Shown piece after piece: positions 1-10,286 of a stretch of DNA of 64,000 nucleotides. Position numbers and translations under genes: made by a program. Positions within the stretch are counted from its first letter, which is position 1. Each line of letters starts with the position of its first letter. Source of the stretch: Isoetes taiwanensis (taxonomy: Eukaryota > Streptophyta > Lycopodiopsida > Isoetales > Isoetaceae); the NCBI GenBank assembly GCA_021234155.1, contig JAJEKV010000110.1, positions 624,187 through 688,186 of the forward strand, read 5' to 3'. The notes below the pieces were generated by a model. That model was given only the letters and a program-made list of their open reading frames with translations, had not been told where the DNA came from and ran no database searches.

Positions 1-460
1 TTGTACACATGTAAGCTACTCAATGTATCCAGAGATGCCACATTGTATTTCCACCGAGAAATTCTAGCAAGATTATAAAAGTACCCAAGTTTACAATAGG
101 AACATAGAAATTGCAGCCTTAAGTCTAAGCATCCCATAGGCGCATAAGTATAAGGTGTACAAATATGAGGCCCATGAGATGCATTCAAACACAAGGCCCA
201 CGAGACAACAGACCAATGTTAATGATATGAATAAGGAAAAACTTGAAGATATGCGCATCCCTATATACCTACATGGAAGATGTACAATGTTCTGGCTAGG
301 GATGGAAATTTATAGTTTTTCCCCCAAATCAAGATTGTTCAACTAGTACACCACTAGATAGAGCAAAGTGAGAGCTTTCTAACGCATCAAATTTCATTAA
401 AAACGGCCCCTTGGATCAAAAGTTATGATTAAAACTGTCTTTATGGAAAATTCAAACTGT
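1..460. other. Non-coding flank
   Basis: No credible gene is visible. Around 365-430 the sequence has the flavour of plant LTR-retrotransposon internal DNA (a stretch about fragments aligning with an AAAAGTTATGA core), but no domain can be read. Confidence 0.3.
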
Positions 461-782
461 CTGACGAAATTCCTGACGTTTTGTCTGACGAAAATGGTGA
501 CGAATCACATGAATATCTGACGGTAAATCTGACGCATAAGCTGACGAAAACCCCTGACGAAACATCTGACGTTTCTGCTGACGGTTATGCTGACGAAACT
601 GATCTGACGCATAGTCTGACGAAAAAATTGACGCATAGTCTGACGTAATAGCTGACGGTTAAGCTGACGCTATTCCTGACGAAACATCGTCAGAATGAGC
701 GTCAAACCGGTAATCGTCAGAAGAATCGTCAATGTAAACGTCATGCCAAGTCTTTTCAGACCGTCTGACGATTTGTCTGACG
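461..782. repeat. 12-bp-period TGACG array with an internal orientation switch
   Basis: CTGACG or a one-base variant starts at 461, 473, 485, 497, 517, 529, 541, 554, 566, 578, 590, 604, 616, 628, 640, 652, 664 and 676. It then appears as the complement CGTCAG/CGTCAA/CGTCAT at 688, 700, 715, 727 and 739, and again as CTGACG at 765 and 777. Most steps are exactly 12 bp. The other six bases of each unit vary, so the core is kept while the spacer drifts. The plant as-1 element has two TGACG boxes 12 bp apart, the same geometry. This may be a bZIP (TGA factor) platform or a plain minisatellite; the sequence alone does not decide. Confidence 0.8.
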
Positions 783-1338
783 CGGAACCCTCATTCTCTT
801 GTAGTGTTGAGGCCTCTATCTTGCTCGGGTCGGGATCAGCTATTGGTGATGGGACCTGCTCCCCATGCTTGTGAGAAGCTGTGTCTGTGTCTGAACCTAG
901 AGTTACCTGTACATCAGTCATTATAGTATCCTTGCATGAGGCTGGAGCTATCTCAGTTCTAGCATCTGTGCTCATGTTCGGCCCTAGATCAGTCTCTGTG
1001 CATTCTGGCTTGTCTAGCTGTAGATCAGTCTGTATACTGCTATCTCTGCACTGCGGCCTGGGAGAGGGTGGTGGCTCTATAGGGCCATTCGGCAGGGTCT
1101 TGGAAGAAAGCGTAATCAGTATTTGAAGGAACCGCTGAGCTTCTATCATAACAGTAGGGGCAAACATTGTCTGTTCCAAGGCAGGAGATAGCATGTCATG
1201 TTCTGCTGCTGAGAGACATGGACAAAGTTTATCTCTAATTTCAAGGAACTGCTTGAGAAGATCCCCACCAGGTATGCTAGAATTTTTACACCGAGCCCAT
1301 CTGGTCATGGCGTAAAACCTTCCAGGTGAGCGTGCCAC
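670..1338 (-). CDS. Hypothetical 222-residue protein, doubtful
   Basis: I do not recognise this open frame. The N-terminal ~80 residues look globular and contain several Cys. The middle (about residues 85-190) is rich in Pro, Ser, Thr, Asp and Glu and probably disordered. The last ~25 residues are hydrophobic, with a repeating Leu-Thr-x-x pattern, and could pass for a membrane anchor. That tail is simply the translation of the 12-bp TGACG array read on the minus strand, so it may be an artefact of the repeat. No intron, promoter or related copy is visible. It could be a decayed transposon accessory ORF or chance. Confidence 0.25.
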   Translation of the reverse strand: MARSPGRFYAMTRWARCKNSSIPGGDLLKQFLEIRDKLCPCLSAAEHDMLSPALEQTMFAPTVMIEAQRFLQILITLSSKTLPNGPIEPPPSPRPQCRDSSIQTDLQLDKPECTETDLGPNMSTDARTEIAPASCKDTIMTDVQVTLGSDTDTASHKHGEQVPSPIADPDPSKIEASTLQENEGSASDKSSDGLKRLGMTFTLTILLTITGLTLILTMFRQE

Positions 1339-2824
1339 TTGCTAAGCTAGGTTAAGCTGACATAACCTTCCTGGGCATAAAGGAATCTTGGTTCAAATCT
1401 AATCTAATATGGCAGGCTGTTTTTTGCCGTGGACAAGGGCAACTATTGATCTGAGGGATCTGACAACAGCAAATACCCCAACAATCCAAAATAAGAATAA
1501 CACAATACAAACCTGATTCTAGTTGAGGGGCCAAACCAAACCGGCTTAGGATGGAAAAAGAATTGGGCGGAGGGCTCTTGCTGGATCTGCAGGTTGCTAT
1601 GAAGCGGGCGAATTCATGAATCGCTTGAGGCCGATCCGTTGCCCCTGAGCTGTTGCTGCTATCGTTGTGATGTGTCGCTTCTATGGCTAGATGTGCTGCT
1701 TCTGTGGCTTGATGCTATCACCTTGATACTCAGAAGTTGGCGCTGCAGTCGAAACATGAAGATCCCATCATGTGCTGGTGCAATTTAGCCGATGCTCCAT
1801 GAAGCTGGATGCTAGCCCGCTTGATTCCCAAATCACGTTGATGCTAAACCCTCACAGTTCCGGAATCATGGTGATTGAAAAAACCCGCTCTCTCCGGTCT
1901 TGGTGCTGAACTCGCTCCCTCCTTTTGCCTGCTGTTGCTTGATGCTGGCCCCTAAAGGGGCCTGGGCCTGGCGCCTTAGGCTAAGGCTGATACCCTTTGC
2001 CTTAGGCTAAGGAAAGGCAACATCGAGACCTATTTTTATAAAAGGGCGAAGGTTGGATATTTTGGAAGAAAAAGGGCTTGCTTTTTTCAAGGAGGCAATG
2101 AAAATATATGACAGGAGCATCGACCGACCTGTTAATGGGGGAGATTACAGAGGGACGACATGGAACAATAACTCTTGAACTGTGAATAGTGGCTTTGGAC
2201 AGAGAACAGAGGATCGTGGGCGCCCATCGGCTTCAGGAAATCAGAGTTGGGCAGTGGATTGCTTACGGCGGCAAACCCATGTGCATTCCAGAAGATTGAT
2301 AGGAGGAATTTCAGCAAAAGCTGAGTTGATGCAGGAGCTGGCTGGCCTTCTGCTCAAACTTGTTGATCCTTAATATGATGTTGATTTCTGCATACCAACA
2401 TAGCATTAGAGACCAGCATACTTTCTGTACCTGAGACTTAGATAAGAGTGGCCGGCCAGCTCAGATGAAGATCCATCGATTCGTCTACTATGGAGAACCT
2501 TAATTCATTCTAAAGCGAGTGGTAGATTTGTAGTTTGGAGGTGGATCGTTCTTATTGGATAAGCAGGATGTTAGTTTTTGTTCAAGAGCTACGCGGAGTA
2601 GCCAGAGATTTGTATGTTAAGCTAGCTGCATTGCCATAACCCTGTGGACACGGTTGGGTGGTTAACCATATAATCCAAACAGTTTATCTGATATATATTA
2701 TAATTGGATCTTGTTCTTCACTTGTGATACGTTGATCAGTTATTTAGCTTCCCATCAATGAATCGTATCACTTACCTCACGTCGAGTGCACCTGATTTGA
2801 AATGCCTAGACTGTATCAAGCAAT
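1339..2824. other. Non-coding stretch with small palindromes
   Basis: No convincing gene. Two copies of the near-palindrome CCTTAGGCTAAGG lie near 1975 and 2000, and a TATA-like TTTTTATAAAAGGG lies near 2033. The latter could be a promoter of an old transposon, but nothing downstream reads as protein. Confidence 0.3.
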
Positions 2825-2962
2825 CTTAGTTCACCTCGACTCGATTGTGACTCTTTTTTTAACATAGAGGAGAATGTTTTCCATACGGTACCTCTTAGTT
2901 CACCTCGATTCGATTGTGACTCTTTTTTTAACATAAAGGAGAATGTTTTCCATACTGTACCT
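2825..2962. repeat. Tandem duplication, two copies of 69 bp
   Basis: Copy 1 is 2825-2893 and copy 2 is 2894-2962. They differ at only a few positions. Each holds the same run of T followed by AACATA and a GAATGTTTTCCATAC stretch. No coding role is visible. Confidence 0.85.
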
Positions 2963-3046
2963 CCTGGCTCCTTGGTCATGAGATCTTGATCATTCACAAG
3001 TTTCTAGGGCATTCCACTCTAGTTTTTAGATCATTTCATCCTCAAA

Positions 3047-3408
3047 TGTTGGATCACGCCGGTATCTCCCCAGTCCTGCTGCCGTTCAACCTCCGATAGC
3101 CCAAGCTCTTCCAGGAATGGTGCCTTCTTCTGTCAGCTCAAATTTCAGCCTCAAGCTTCCCTGACTGACCCTGACTGATCCTCCGTCTGCAAGTCTTCAG
3201 TGCTGTGATCCGCTTCTGCAATATCTCTTGCTGCTTCCCCCTGCTCTGATACAATCACAAATAGCGAGCCTAGAAGCCCCATTTCCTTCCGGACGTTCCC
3301 CTTTTTATATGCCTCTGTTACACGCTTTCAATGAAGCGTGTTTCCTTTTCTTCTATTTTCAGCATGCCACGTATTTTTGTAAAGGCTACATGCCACGTAT
3401 TTTCAACA
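3047..3408 (-). repeat. 3' LTR of the Copia element
   Basis: This 362-bp LTR matches the copy at 7046-7411 across about the first 115 and last 160 bases. The two differ strongly in a block around 3163-3245. A TATA-like CATATAAAAAGG is readable on the minus strand near 3300-3312. Confidence 0.93.
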
Positions 3409-3418
3409 CTCCCCCTTA
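3409..3418 (-). other. Polypurine tract of the Copia element
   Basis: Read on the minus strand this is TAAGGGGGAG, directly next to the 3' LTR. This is the usual place for the plus-strand DNA primer. It overlaps the last codons of pol. Confidence 0.8.
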
Positions 3419-6400
3419 GCCTTTACAATCCACGACTCCCACTTGATTTTTGGCACTCAATAGCTTGGGTCCAGAAAGGACTTTTGTAAACATATCAGCC
3501 TGCTGCAATTTTGTGGGAATATATGCCACATTTATTTCTCCTTTTTCTACCTCATCTCGTATGAAATGATGGTGTATCTCAATGTGCTTACTCCGAGAAT
3601 GATGGACCGGATTCTTGGTCATTGCCACGCCACTTTTATTATCACAATATAGAATGGTAGCGCTCGTCAGCCGACATCCTAACTCCTTGAGCATTCTACG
3701 TAGCCAAATTATCTCAGAGGCTGCATGTGATACTGCCACATATTCTGCTTCGGCGCTGGATTTGGCTACACATTCCTGTTTTTTACAACCCCAAGATATA
3801 GCAGCATCACCTAGCTTGCACACAAAACCCGAGGTTGATTTCCTGTCATCCAAATCTCCTCCCCAGTCCGCATCAGCATATCCTATTAAATTCTTCTCTA
3901 TACTTTTGGTAAAGCAAATACCATGATGCGAAGTGCCCTTCAAATATCTTAGCACCCTTTTTGCCGCTATCCAATGTTCTTTTCCTGGATTATTGCAAAA
4001 TCGACTGAGCAGGTTAACTGCATAGGAGATATCCGGCCTTGTACTATTTGCAATATGCAAAAGTGTGCCTATCAACGCACGATATGGCACCTTTTCCATT
4101 TCTCTTCGTTCATCCACATTTTTCGGGCACATCTTACTACAGATTTTCATACCTGGCGCAATGGGCGTTGTCGCTATATTGCAATCCATCATCCTAAATC
4201 GAATCAGCGCTTTCTTAATATTTTGCTCTTGTGTCAAGAAGAGCTCCCCTTTTCTTCTATCTCTTCTAACCTCCATGCCTAACAATTTCTTAAGCTCACC
4301 CAGTTCAGACATTTGAAATCGTCCTTTCAAAGATGCTTTACATCTTTCCAGATACAATTTGTCATTACTAGCCATTACACAATCATCAACATAAAGTGCC
4401 ATGATTAAGCACTTGTCTCCTTCTTTCCACATATATAAATTGCCTTCTGTTTTCAATTTTCTAAACCCAATAGAAAGTAAAAAGTTATTCATGCATACGT
4501 ACCACTGTCTAGATGCTTGTCTAAGTCCGTAAACTGCCTTTTTTAATCTACAGACCATATCCTTTCCTTGCTCATACCCTTCAGGCTGCTCCATATAAAT
4601 TTCTTCTTCTAAGTCTCCATTCAAAAATGCTGTCTTCACATCCATGTGTTCTATCTCCATATCATTTTGAACTGCTAATGCTATCAAGGTTCTCAGACTA
4701 GTCACCTTGACTATAGGTGAGAATGTATCTGTATAGTCTACTCCTGCTTCCTGTGTATACCCCTTCGCCACTAGACGGGCTTTATACCTTTCTATCGAAC
4801 CATCAGCATTCCTCTTTATTTTAAATAGCCATTTACTCCCTACCACATTCTTGTGCTTAGGGCGTGGCACTAGCTCATACGTTCCTGTTTCCCTAAAGGA
4901 CTTCAATTCGTTTTCCATAGCCTCCTTCCATTTTAGAGAATCTGGTCCCATCATGGCCTGTTCCACTGTCCTGGGCTCCACTATGCAAGATATTATCTTT
5001 GGCTTTGGAGCTCTTTTTGTTCTGCCATAAAGTTCTGTATCAAAAGGAAGTTCGGCTTTAAGGCGTTCTGTCTCACTGCGACGTGCATGTCTCCCCCTTG
5101 CTCCACTTTCAATATCTTCTTGCATTTCCTGACGTGCATCCTCTTGCTCTCCAACTGGCACATTATCGGCTTCTGGAAATTCCTGCATCCCCTCATGCTC
5201 TGTCTCTGGTGTGTGTGGCTCACTGTTGACCTCTATGGTCTCATGCATTTCATCCTGTTCATCATCTGAGTCAACATCTATCACTACATTTGGGTTCTCT
5301 ACTATTTTTCCATTTTCCTTCTCAGTATCATCTTCAAAAAAATCTGTCGGTATCCATTCTGCTTCTTCTTGCTTTGTCAATGTCTTCCTGTCCTTATACA
5401 ATAATTTCTCGTCAAATTCAACGTCTCTGCTAACATAAATTTTGTGTGTCACTGGGTCATACAACCTATAGCCATTCGTTTCCTCGTCATATCCTACTAA
5501 GAAAGTGGGGATACTGTGATTATCCAACTTTCGTCGCAGCTCCTCTGGCACCAACATATAGGCTAGACATCCATAAACCCTCAATCGATGGACAGACTGT
5601 CTTTTTCCAGACCATATTTCCTCAGGAACAGCTCCCTTTAATGCAGCTGTCGGCAACCTATTCTGCACATAGCAAGCAGTGGCTACTGCTTCTCCCCACA
5701 AAAAATTGGGTAATCCTGCATGCTTCAACATGCATCTGGCCGCATCCATAATGGTGCGATTTTTACGCTCTGCCACCCCGTTTTGTTGTGGTGTATAACG
5801 ACATGTGTACTGCCTCTTGACTCCATGCATCTGACAAAATTTTACAAATTCTCCTGACCTGTATTCACCTCCAAGGTCTGTCCTTAAAGATTTTACTCGC
5901 GAAGACGTCTCACGTTCCACTTCCGCAACATAAAGTCGGAAAGCATCGAACACCTGATCCTTTGAGCGGAGATAGTAACACTTGGTGCGCCTACTAAAAT
6001 CATCTATAAAAGTAGCAAAATAGTATTTGCCCCCAAGACTCTGTACTTGCATGGGTCCACACACGTCAGAGTGTACCAATTCAAGCAACTCAGTCGCTCG
6101 TCGCCCTTTGTTTTTAAAAGGAAGTCTAGTTTGCTTTCCTAGCATGCAACCCTCACACACACCATGCTCTTCATCATCAAACGTCAACCCATCTAACAAT
6201 TTATGCTTTTTGGCCATTTTAATACTGTTATAATTTACATGTGCCATTCTAAGGTGCCAAGTATGCAGATCATTCACGACCGAAACTTTATTAATAGTGT
6301 CTATGTTCAATTCAAACAAATTCCCGTTTCTTTGAGCCTCAAAGGTTTTTATACCATCTTTTATAAATTTGCATCCGGTCTTATGAAATCTCAACTCAAA

Positions 6401-6475
6401 ACCATCATCCACTAAATTGGCGGCGTAAACGAGATTGAATAACATACCCGGCGTATATAACGCGATTTGGCACAT
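3416..6475 (-). CDS. Copia pol: GAG-pre-integrase, integrase, reverse transcriptase, RNase H
   Basis: This is an open frame of 1019 residues. Near residues 70-115 the zinc-binding HLRMAHVN and CEGCMLGK motifs mark the GAG-pre-integrase domain. The integrase core shows Asp in HSDVCGPM, Asp in RTDLGGEY and Glu in NGVAERKNR, a complete DDE set. Reverse transcriptase begins near WKEAMENEL, with MDVKTAFLNGDLEEEIYMEQ and the catalytic YVDD. RNase H follows, with YADADWGGD, SSAEAEY and YCDNKSG. The order INT-RT-RH is diagnostic of Copia. The listed Met is probably not a biological start; in Copia this region is part of a longer Gag-Pol. No internal stop is seen, which points to fairly recent activity. 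Confidence 0.95.
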   Translation of the reverse strand: MCQIALYTPGMLFNLVYAANLVDDGFELRFHKTGCKFIKDGIKTFEAQRNGNLFELNIDTINKVSVVNDLHTWHLRMAHVNYNSIKMAKKHKLLDGLTFDDEEHGVCEGCMLGKQTRLPFKNKGRRATELLELVHSDVCGPMQVQSLGGKYYFATFIDDFSRRTKCYYLRSKDQVFDAFRLYVAEVERETSSRVKSLRTDLGGEYRSGEFVKFCQMHGVKRQYTCRYTPQQNGVAERKNRTIMDAARCMLKHAGLPNFLWGEAVATACYVQNRLPTAALKGAVPEEIWSGKRQSVHRLRVYGCLAYMLVPEELRRKLDNHSIPTFLVGYDEETNGYRLYDPVTHKIYVSRDVEFDEKLLYKDRKTLTKQEEAEWIPTDFFEDDTEKENGKIVENPNVVIDVDSDDEQDEMHETIEVNSEPHTPETEHEGMQEFPEADNVPVGEQEDARQEMQEDIESGARGRHARRSETERLKAELPFDTELYGRTKRAPKPKIISCIVEPRTVEQAMMGPDSLKWKEAMENELKSFRETGTYELVPRPKHKNVVGSKWLFKIKRNADGSIERYKARLVAKGYTQEAGVDYTDTFSPIVKVTSLRTLIALAVQNDMEIEHMDVKTAFLNGDLEEEIYMEQPEGYEQGKDMVCRLKKAVYGLRQASRQWYVCMNNFLLSIGFRKLKTEGNLYMWKEGDKCLIMALYVDDCVMASNDKLYLERCKASLKGRFQMSELGELKKLLGMEVRRDRRKGELFLTQEQNIKKALIRFRMMDCNIATTPIAPGMKICSKMCPKNVDERREMEKVPYRALIGTLLHIANSTRPDISYAVNLLSRFCNNPGKEHWIAAKRVLRYLKGTSHHGICFTKSIEKNLIGYADADWGGDLDDRKSTSGFVCKLGDAAISWGCKKQECVAKSSAEAEYVAVSHAASEIIWLRRMLKELGCRLTSATILYCDNKSGVAMTKNPVHHSRSKHIEIHHHFIRDEVEKGEINVAYIPTKLQQADMFTKVLSGPKLLSAKNQVGVVDCKG

Positions 6476-6558
6476 TTAGAATTGTTTTACCGCTTTTTCA
6501 CCAATTCCAAAGTTCCACGCCCTTGAATTTCTTGCGAAACTCCATTTCCCATCCTGGA

Positions 6559-6672
6559 CTACTCGTGGTTTTCATCATTCTTAATGTGCCGCAACATCTC
6601 ACCGTGGCTTACCACGTAAACCTCGGCTCCCGAATCTATGGTCAATACATTATTCTTCCTTTTTGAGTATTG
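6559..6672 (-). pseudogene. Copia protease remnant
   Basis: On the minus strand, DSGAEVYVVSH is encoded at 6604-6636, matching the Copia aspartic-protease active site (DSGA). The frame meets a stop at 6561-6559 before reaching pol. Protease and pol are therefore no longer in one frame. Upstream (6673-7032) only short broken gag-like pieces remain. Confidence 0.75.
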
Positions 6673-7032
6673 GCAATTGCTCCAATCGTCCCCAACAATT
6701 TCTCCTCAATTACTAGTTTCTTTTTATTATATTCAAACACTGCTCGTAATCACGGCTCCACCTATTCTCTCTCACACGCCAAAAGTAATGCACTTTGCAT
6801 GCTCGCCATGCTAAATGCTCCTTGCACTGCACCAATCGATTATCCCCTGGCCTCAGCCAATCCGACTGTATACTGCTTTCAAAGCTTCGATTCACAACTC
6901 TCAATCTAGATCAAACAGAGACAGTATCGCCTTCAGACTGCAGCTCAAACTCCAATCTCTATTGTCCGATCTGCCCGAATACCAAATTTCGTCCACCAAT
7001 CTATGCGCTCCAATCAGTCCAGATCGATTTCA

Positions 7033-7044
7033 GCTCTGATACCA
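7033..7044 (-). other. Primer-binding site, initiator Met-tRNA type
   Basis: The minus strand reads TGGTATCAGAGC, the classic plant Copia primer-binding site complementary to the 3' end of initiator tRNA-Met. It lies one base inside the 5' LTR. Confidence 0.95.
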
Positions 7045-7045
7045 C

Positions 7046-7411
7046 TGTTGGATCACGCCGGTATCTCCCCAGTCCTGCTGCCGTTCAACCTCCGATAGCC
7101 CAAGCTCTTCCAGGAATGGTGCCTTCTTCTGTCAGCTCAAATTTCAGCCTCAAGCTTCCCCTCGATCGACCACGACCGATCCTCCGATGCCGCAAGTCTT
7201 GGTCGCGTGATCCGCTTACGCAATATCTCTTCTTTGCTTCCCCTGCTTCTGATACAATCACAAATAGCGAGCCTAGAAGCCCCATTTCCTTCCGGACGTT
7301 CCCCTTTTTATATGCCTCTGTTACACGCTTTCAATGAAGCGTGTTTCCTTTTCTTCTATTTTCAGCATGCCACGTATTTTTGTAAAGGCTACATGCCACG
7401 TATTTTCAACA
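7046..7411 (-). repeat. 5' LTR of the Copia element
   Basis: 366 bp, TG...CA. On the minus strand a TATA-like box lies near 7303-7315. It is paired with the 3' LTR at 3047-3408. Confidence 0.93.
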
Positions 7412-7930
7412 TCAAAAAATTCCTATAGAAGCAAGAATTGAACCCCTGCCCCACAAGGTTGAACCCCCCATGCCAACCAATAAGGGACAGACATCGATTA
7501 TGTTCTATATTGTTTTTTTTTTTTGTTTTTTTTAAACCTACATAAGCCCACACTTTCCCAGAAAGTTCTAAAATGTTCAAGATAGTTCTAAAGGTTCTAG
7601 AACTTCTGGAGAGTTCTATAATGTTCTTTGATTAGTTAAATAGAATGGATAAGCACCTCAACCTAAAATAGAATGCATTTGAAAAATAGTAAGTTTTTAG
7701 CAATTTTTAGCAGGGTTGCCTAACCCGAGGTGCACGATTTCGTGCAATTCTAGCTATGCCATGTATATGCCACATGTATCCTACATGTACGCCTTCTTCC
7801 TTCATGGCCGTGGACTTATACACTCGGCTTCTTTCTGACTTCACCAATCTCTGCCTTCTCTGCTTCAGATCTCATCCAACTTCAATGGCTCAATCTAAGA
7901 TGGCCATCTCAACACAAGCTTGGATTTTTC

Positions 7931-8371
7931 ATGGGCCTTAAATATGGCGAACAACTGCTTCCGGTACCTCCAAGTAGAGAAAACAAAGGACATGCTAGTT
8001 TAAAGATCCAAATGCAACGGAAAGCTCCCTTGGGTCATGTAATTCCTTTTCTAGGTGGAAATGTTGCCTATACAGAGATTAGGATCCCTCTTGCAGAACA
8101 GTTGATGTCTAGAGTTCAGGGTCTCGGCATGAGTTTGGGGCTTTTTAGAAAAGAAGGCGGGCAGGTTGAGTCTGTTTTGTCTCCTGAGGAGCAGGGTGAA
8201 GCTGAAGAAAGAGCATCTGCACTTGCATTGGCTAGCAATAGAAGGGCTATTTTGCTTGAGTTTTATTCTCCAAAATGTACCCTGTGTAACTCGTCGTTAA
8301 AGCTGGTTCTTGAGGTGGAGAGGTGGAGATGGAGAGGTACGTTGTCTTTACCTTTTGAAGCTTGTATCTAA
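7931..8371 (+). pseudogene. Thioredoxin-like gene fragment (exon plus donor site)
   Basis: Residues about 100-125 of this frame read [18 protein letters not shown], a hydrophobic strand followed by CxxC, as in thioredoxin-fold proteins of plant plastids. A good splice donor (AG|GTACGT) lies at 8337, so the last ~11 residues of the frame are probably intron. The rest of the thioredoxin fold (the cis-Pro region) is not found downstream. The Met at 7931 is only the first available start. Since the piece sits just inside the CAGGGTTG end at 7711, it is most likely a captured or truncated gene piece. The exact family is uncertain. Confidence 0.45.
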
Positions 8372-9402
8372 ATAGCAGAAGAACCTTCCAGATGTCTAGC
8401 AAAAGTTGCATAACCTTCTAATAGGTGGAAAAATTTATACCTTTATAAAATAGCCAGTTCAACAACTGCAGTCTTCACGAGGTTATGCATAGCTGAATGT
8501 AGACAGTGGGCATATCTAGCCTACCTTATTAGTTCCAAAAAAGCCAGCTTGTTGGGACTTCCATTTTATAATTACTCGACTCTTATGCTGGGTTGGAGAA
8601 GTATAATGCTGGATGGAAGAAGATTATCCATTGCCCTTGTGCCTGCTAATTTTTTTGAGTAATGAGGGAGTTGAATCTGATGTTTTGTGAGTTATCCGTG
8701 TTTCTAGCGGTCATGCCTGAACAAGATCATTGGTTTGCATGCTAACTATGCATAAGCATTTCATTAATAATTGGTATTTGACTAGGCTATTTGTAGGTAT
8801 TGCATTATGACATCAAGTAGGTGCTTTGTTTTGTGCTGCTTGATTTATGTGGAAAAGCCTTGGCAAAAACTAGGGTTCCATATAGCCGTCATGTCTTGAA
8901 GGGGATATCTTACCTTATTGAGAGCATGAAGCCTATTAGCGGGAGGGTCAAGCACTTAGATCCACTATCTGCAGAACCAAATGGATCTATATTGTAGTCA
9001 ACCTTTTCTTCTATTCTTCAATATGCTTTGTATGTCAGTGGAAAAACCATCCATTACGTTTATCGACCATTTTTGCATTTCCATGGCACTCATCAGATTG
9101 GGTTTCATTTGGTTTATAGAATTGCATCACATTATGCCATCTAGCACTTGTCAAATCTTGATACAACAATGTCTAGTCTCTTATGTATAATGAAGGTTAA
9201 CATGACGGCTATTGAATGCTTTGACATCATGATTTTATTTTTTTTTTTTTTTTTTTTGGGGGGGGACATGATTCGACAAGTTGATATTCTTAACAATACC
9301 TCACTACAGACTATGTTAAATGCGCAGTTCCTTCACTAAATTGGAACATTTACTGCAATTCCATTTGCCTTGTACTACGTCTCAATTAGGTCAACAAAAT
9401 GT

Positions 9403-9580
9403 TACTTAAACAAAAAGCATAAATAATTCATGATTTGCCTTTTTATTACCCCTCGATCTGGTTGCAACCTGATAGAGATTGAAATAATATAATGTTGCTT
9501 CAACAAATAGAATAGAGATAGTTCATGAATTGTCTTTCTATTACCCCTCAATCTGGTCGCAATATGATAGAGATTAAAAT
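9403..9580. repeat. Imperfect direct duplication, period 95 bp
   Basis: Two ~80-bp copies share TTACCCCTC at 9446 and 9541, followed by ATCTGGT and GATAGAGATT. Nearby, at ~9237-9265, a long T run changes directly to a G run. No gene is seen in 8400-10280 apart from the end module at 10082. Confidence 0.75.
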
Positions 9581-10286
9581 ATACAGCCCATAAACCCCAC
9601 CGAGACAAAATACCTATAACATCCCCTTTGCAGTTTTAATGTGATCATCAACATGAATGAGTTTCTATGACGAACACATTTGAACATGAAGATACATTTT
9701 GACTCCACGAGAGATAATAACATCTATATGATTACAATAGCATCCAAGATCTACAATTACCCAATCCATGCACACACCCCTCCCTACCACCTGCACATCC
9801 TCCCCACCATGCATGCACGCCAAGACACACAACTACAAAGATTACAAGAATTTGAATACGAATTTCTTACAAATGTTTGCCATTAGAGGATCGATTGAAG
9901 TTGCTAGCATTGTAAGAGTTAGCCATGCCCAGCTACACCCAAATAAAGCACAAGCTTGCCACAATCTACTGGTATGCCTACGCTCCAGTTAAAAAAGCAA
10001 GAAAAATCTCACGATACGGTCCCTCTAGTGTGCTCATCAGTGTAGCTATTCCATCCCCGCCCTAACCTTCATCTCAACCCTGCATTTTCGCTAGTTACTA
10101 AACCTTGGAGAACATCATGGAGGTAAGCTATTGGGCATTGAGAGATTAATAGTTCCAACCATTGCAAAAATACCCTCCCATAGGAAACAAATTGTGAAAA
10201 GTTTATGGTCTTTAATGATGCAACGGATATGAATGGATGTGAATGATCACATCGTGGTAAATTTCTAAGACCTATGGTTTCCTTTT

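Larger units (their letters stand above)
3047..7411 (-). mobile_element. Ty1/Copia LTR retrotransposon, nearly full length
   Basis: Both LTRs begin TG and end CA. The element is flanked by a perfect 5-bp target-site duplication TCAAA (3042-3046 and 7412-7416). It is transcribed on the minus strand: the 5' LTR is 7046-7411, a primer-binding site follows at 7044-7033, pol runs 6475-3416, and a purine tract precedes the 3' LTR. At 4365 bp it is short for Copia. The region between the primer site and pol is only about 560 bp, so most of gag is missing. The protease is present only as a broken stretch. It probably relies on other copies for Gag, although its integrase-RT-RNase H frame is open. Confidence 0.95.
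7711..10082 (+). mobile_element. Possible gene-carrying element with CAGGGTTG/CAACCCTG ends (copy 1)
   Basis: It starts CAGGGTTG at 7711 and ends CAACCCTG at 10075-10082. A TAGCTA motif lies about 40 bp inside both ends. The same pair of end modules frames a different gene fragment at 14741-18747. Short CAGGG termini are usual for hAT transposons. I could not find an identical 8-bp target duplication, so the element class and the exact ends are uncertain. Confidence 0.4.

Noticed and set aside
461-782. CRISPR-like array
   Set aside because: Cores of 6 bp at a 12-bp step with a strand flip do not fit repeats and spacers of a CRISPR; the window is plant nuclear DNA.
3615-6415. Plus-strand frames across the Copia pol
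   Set aside because: They are complements of the well-supported minus-strand integrase-RT-RNase H frame.
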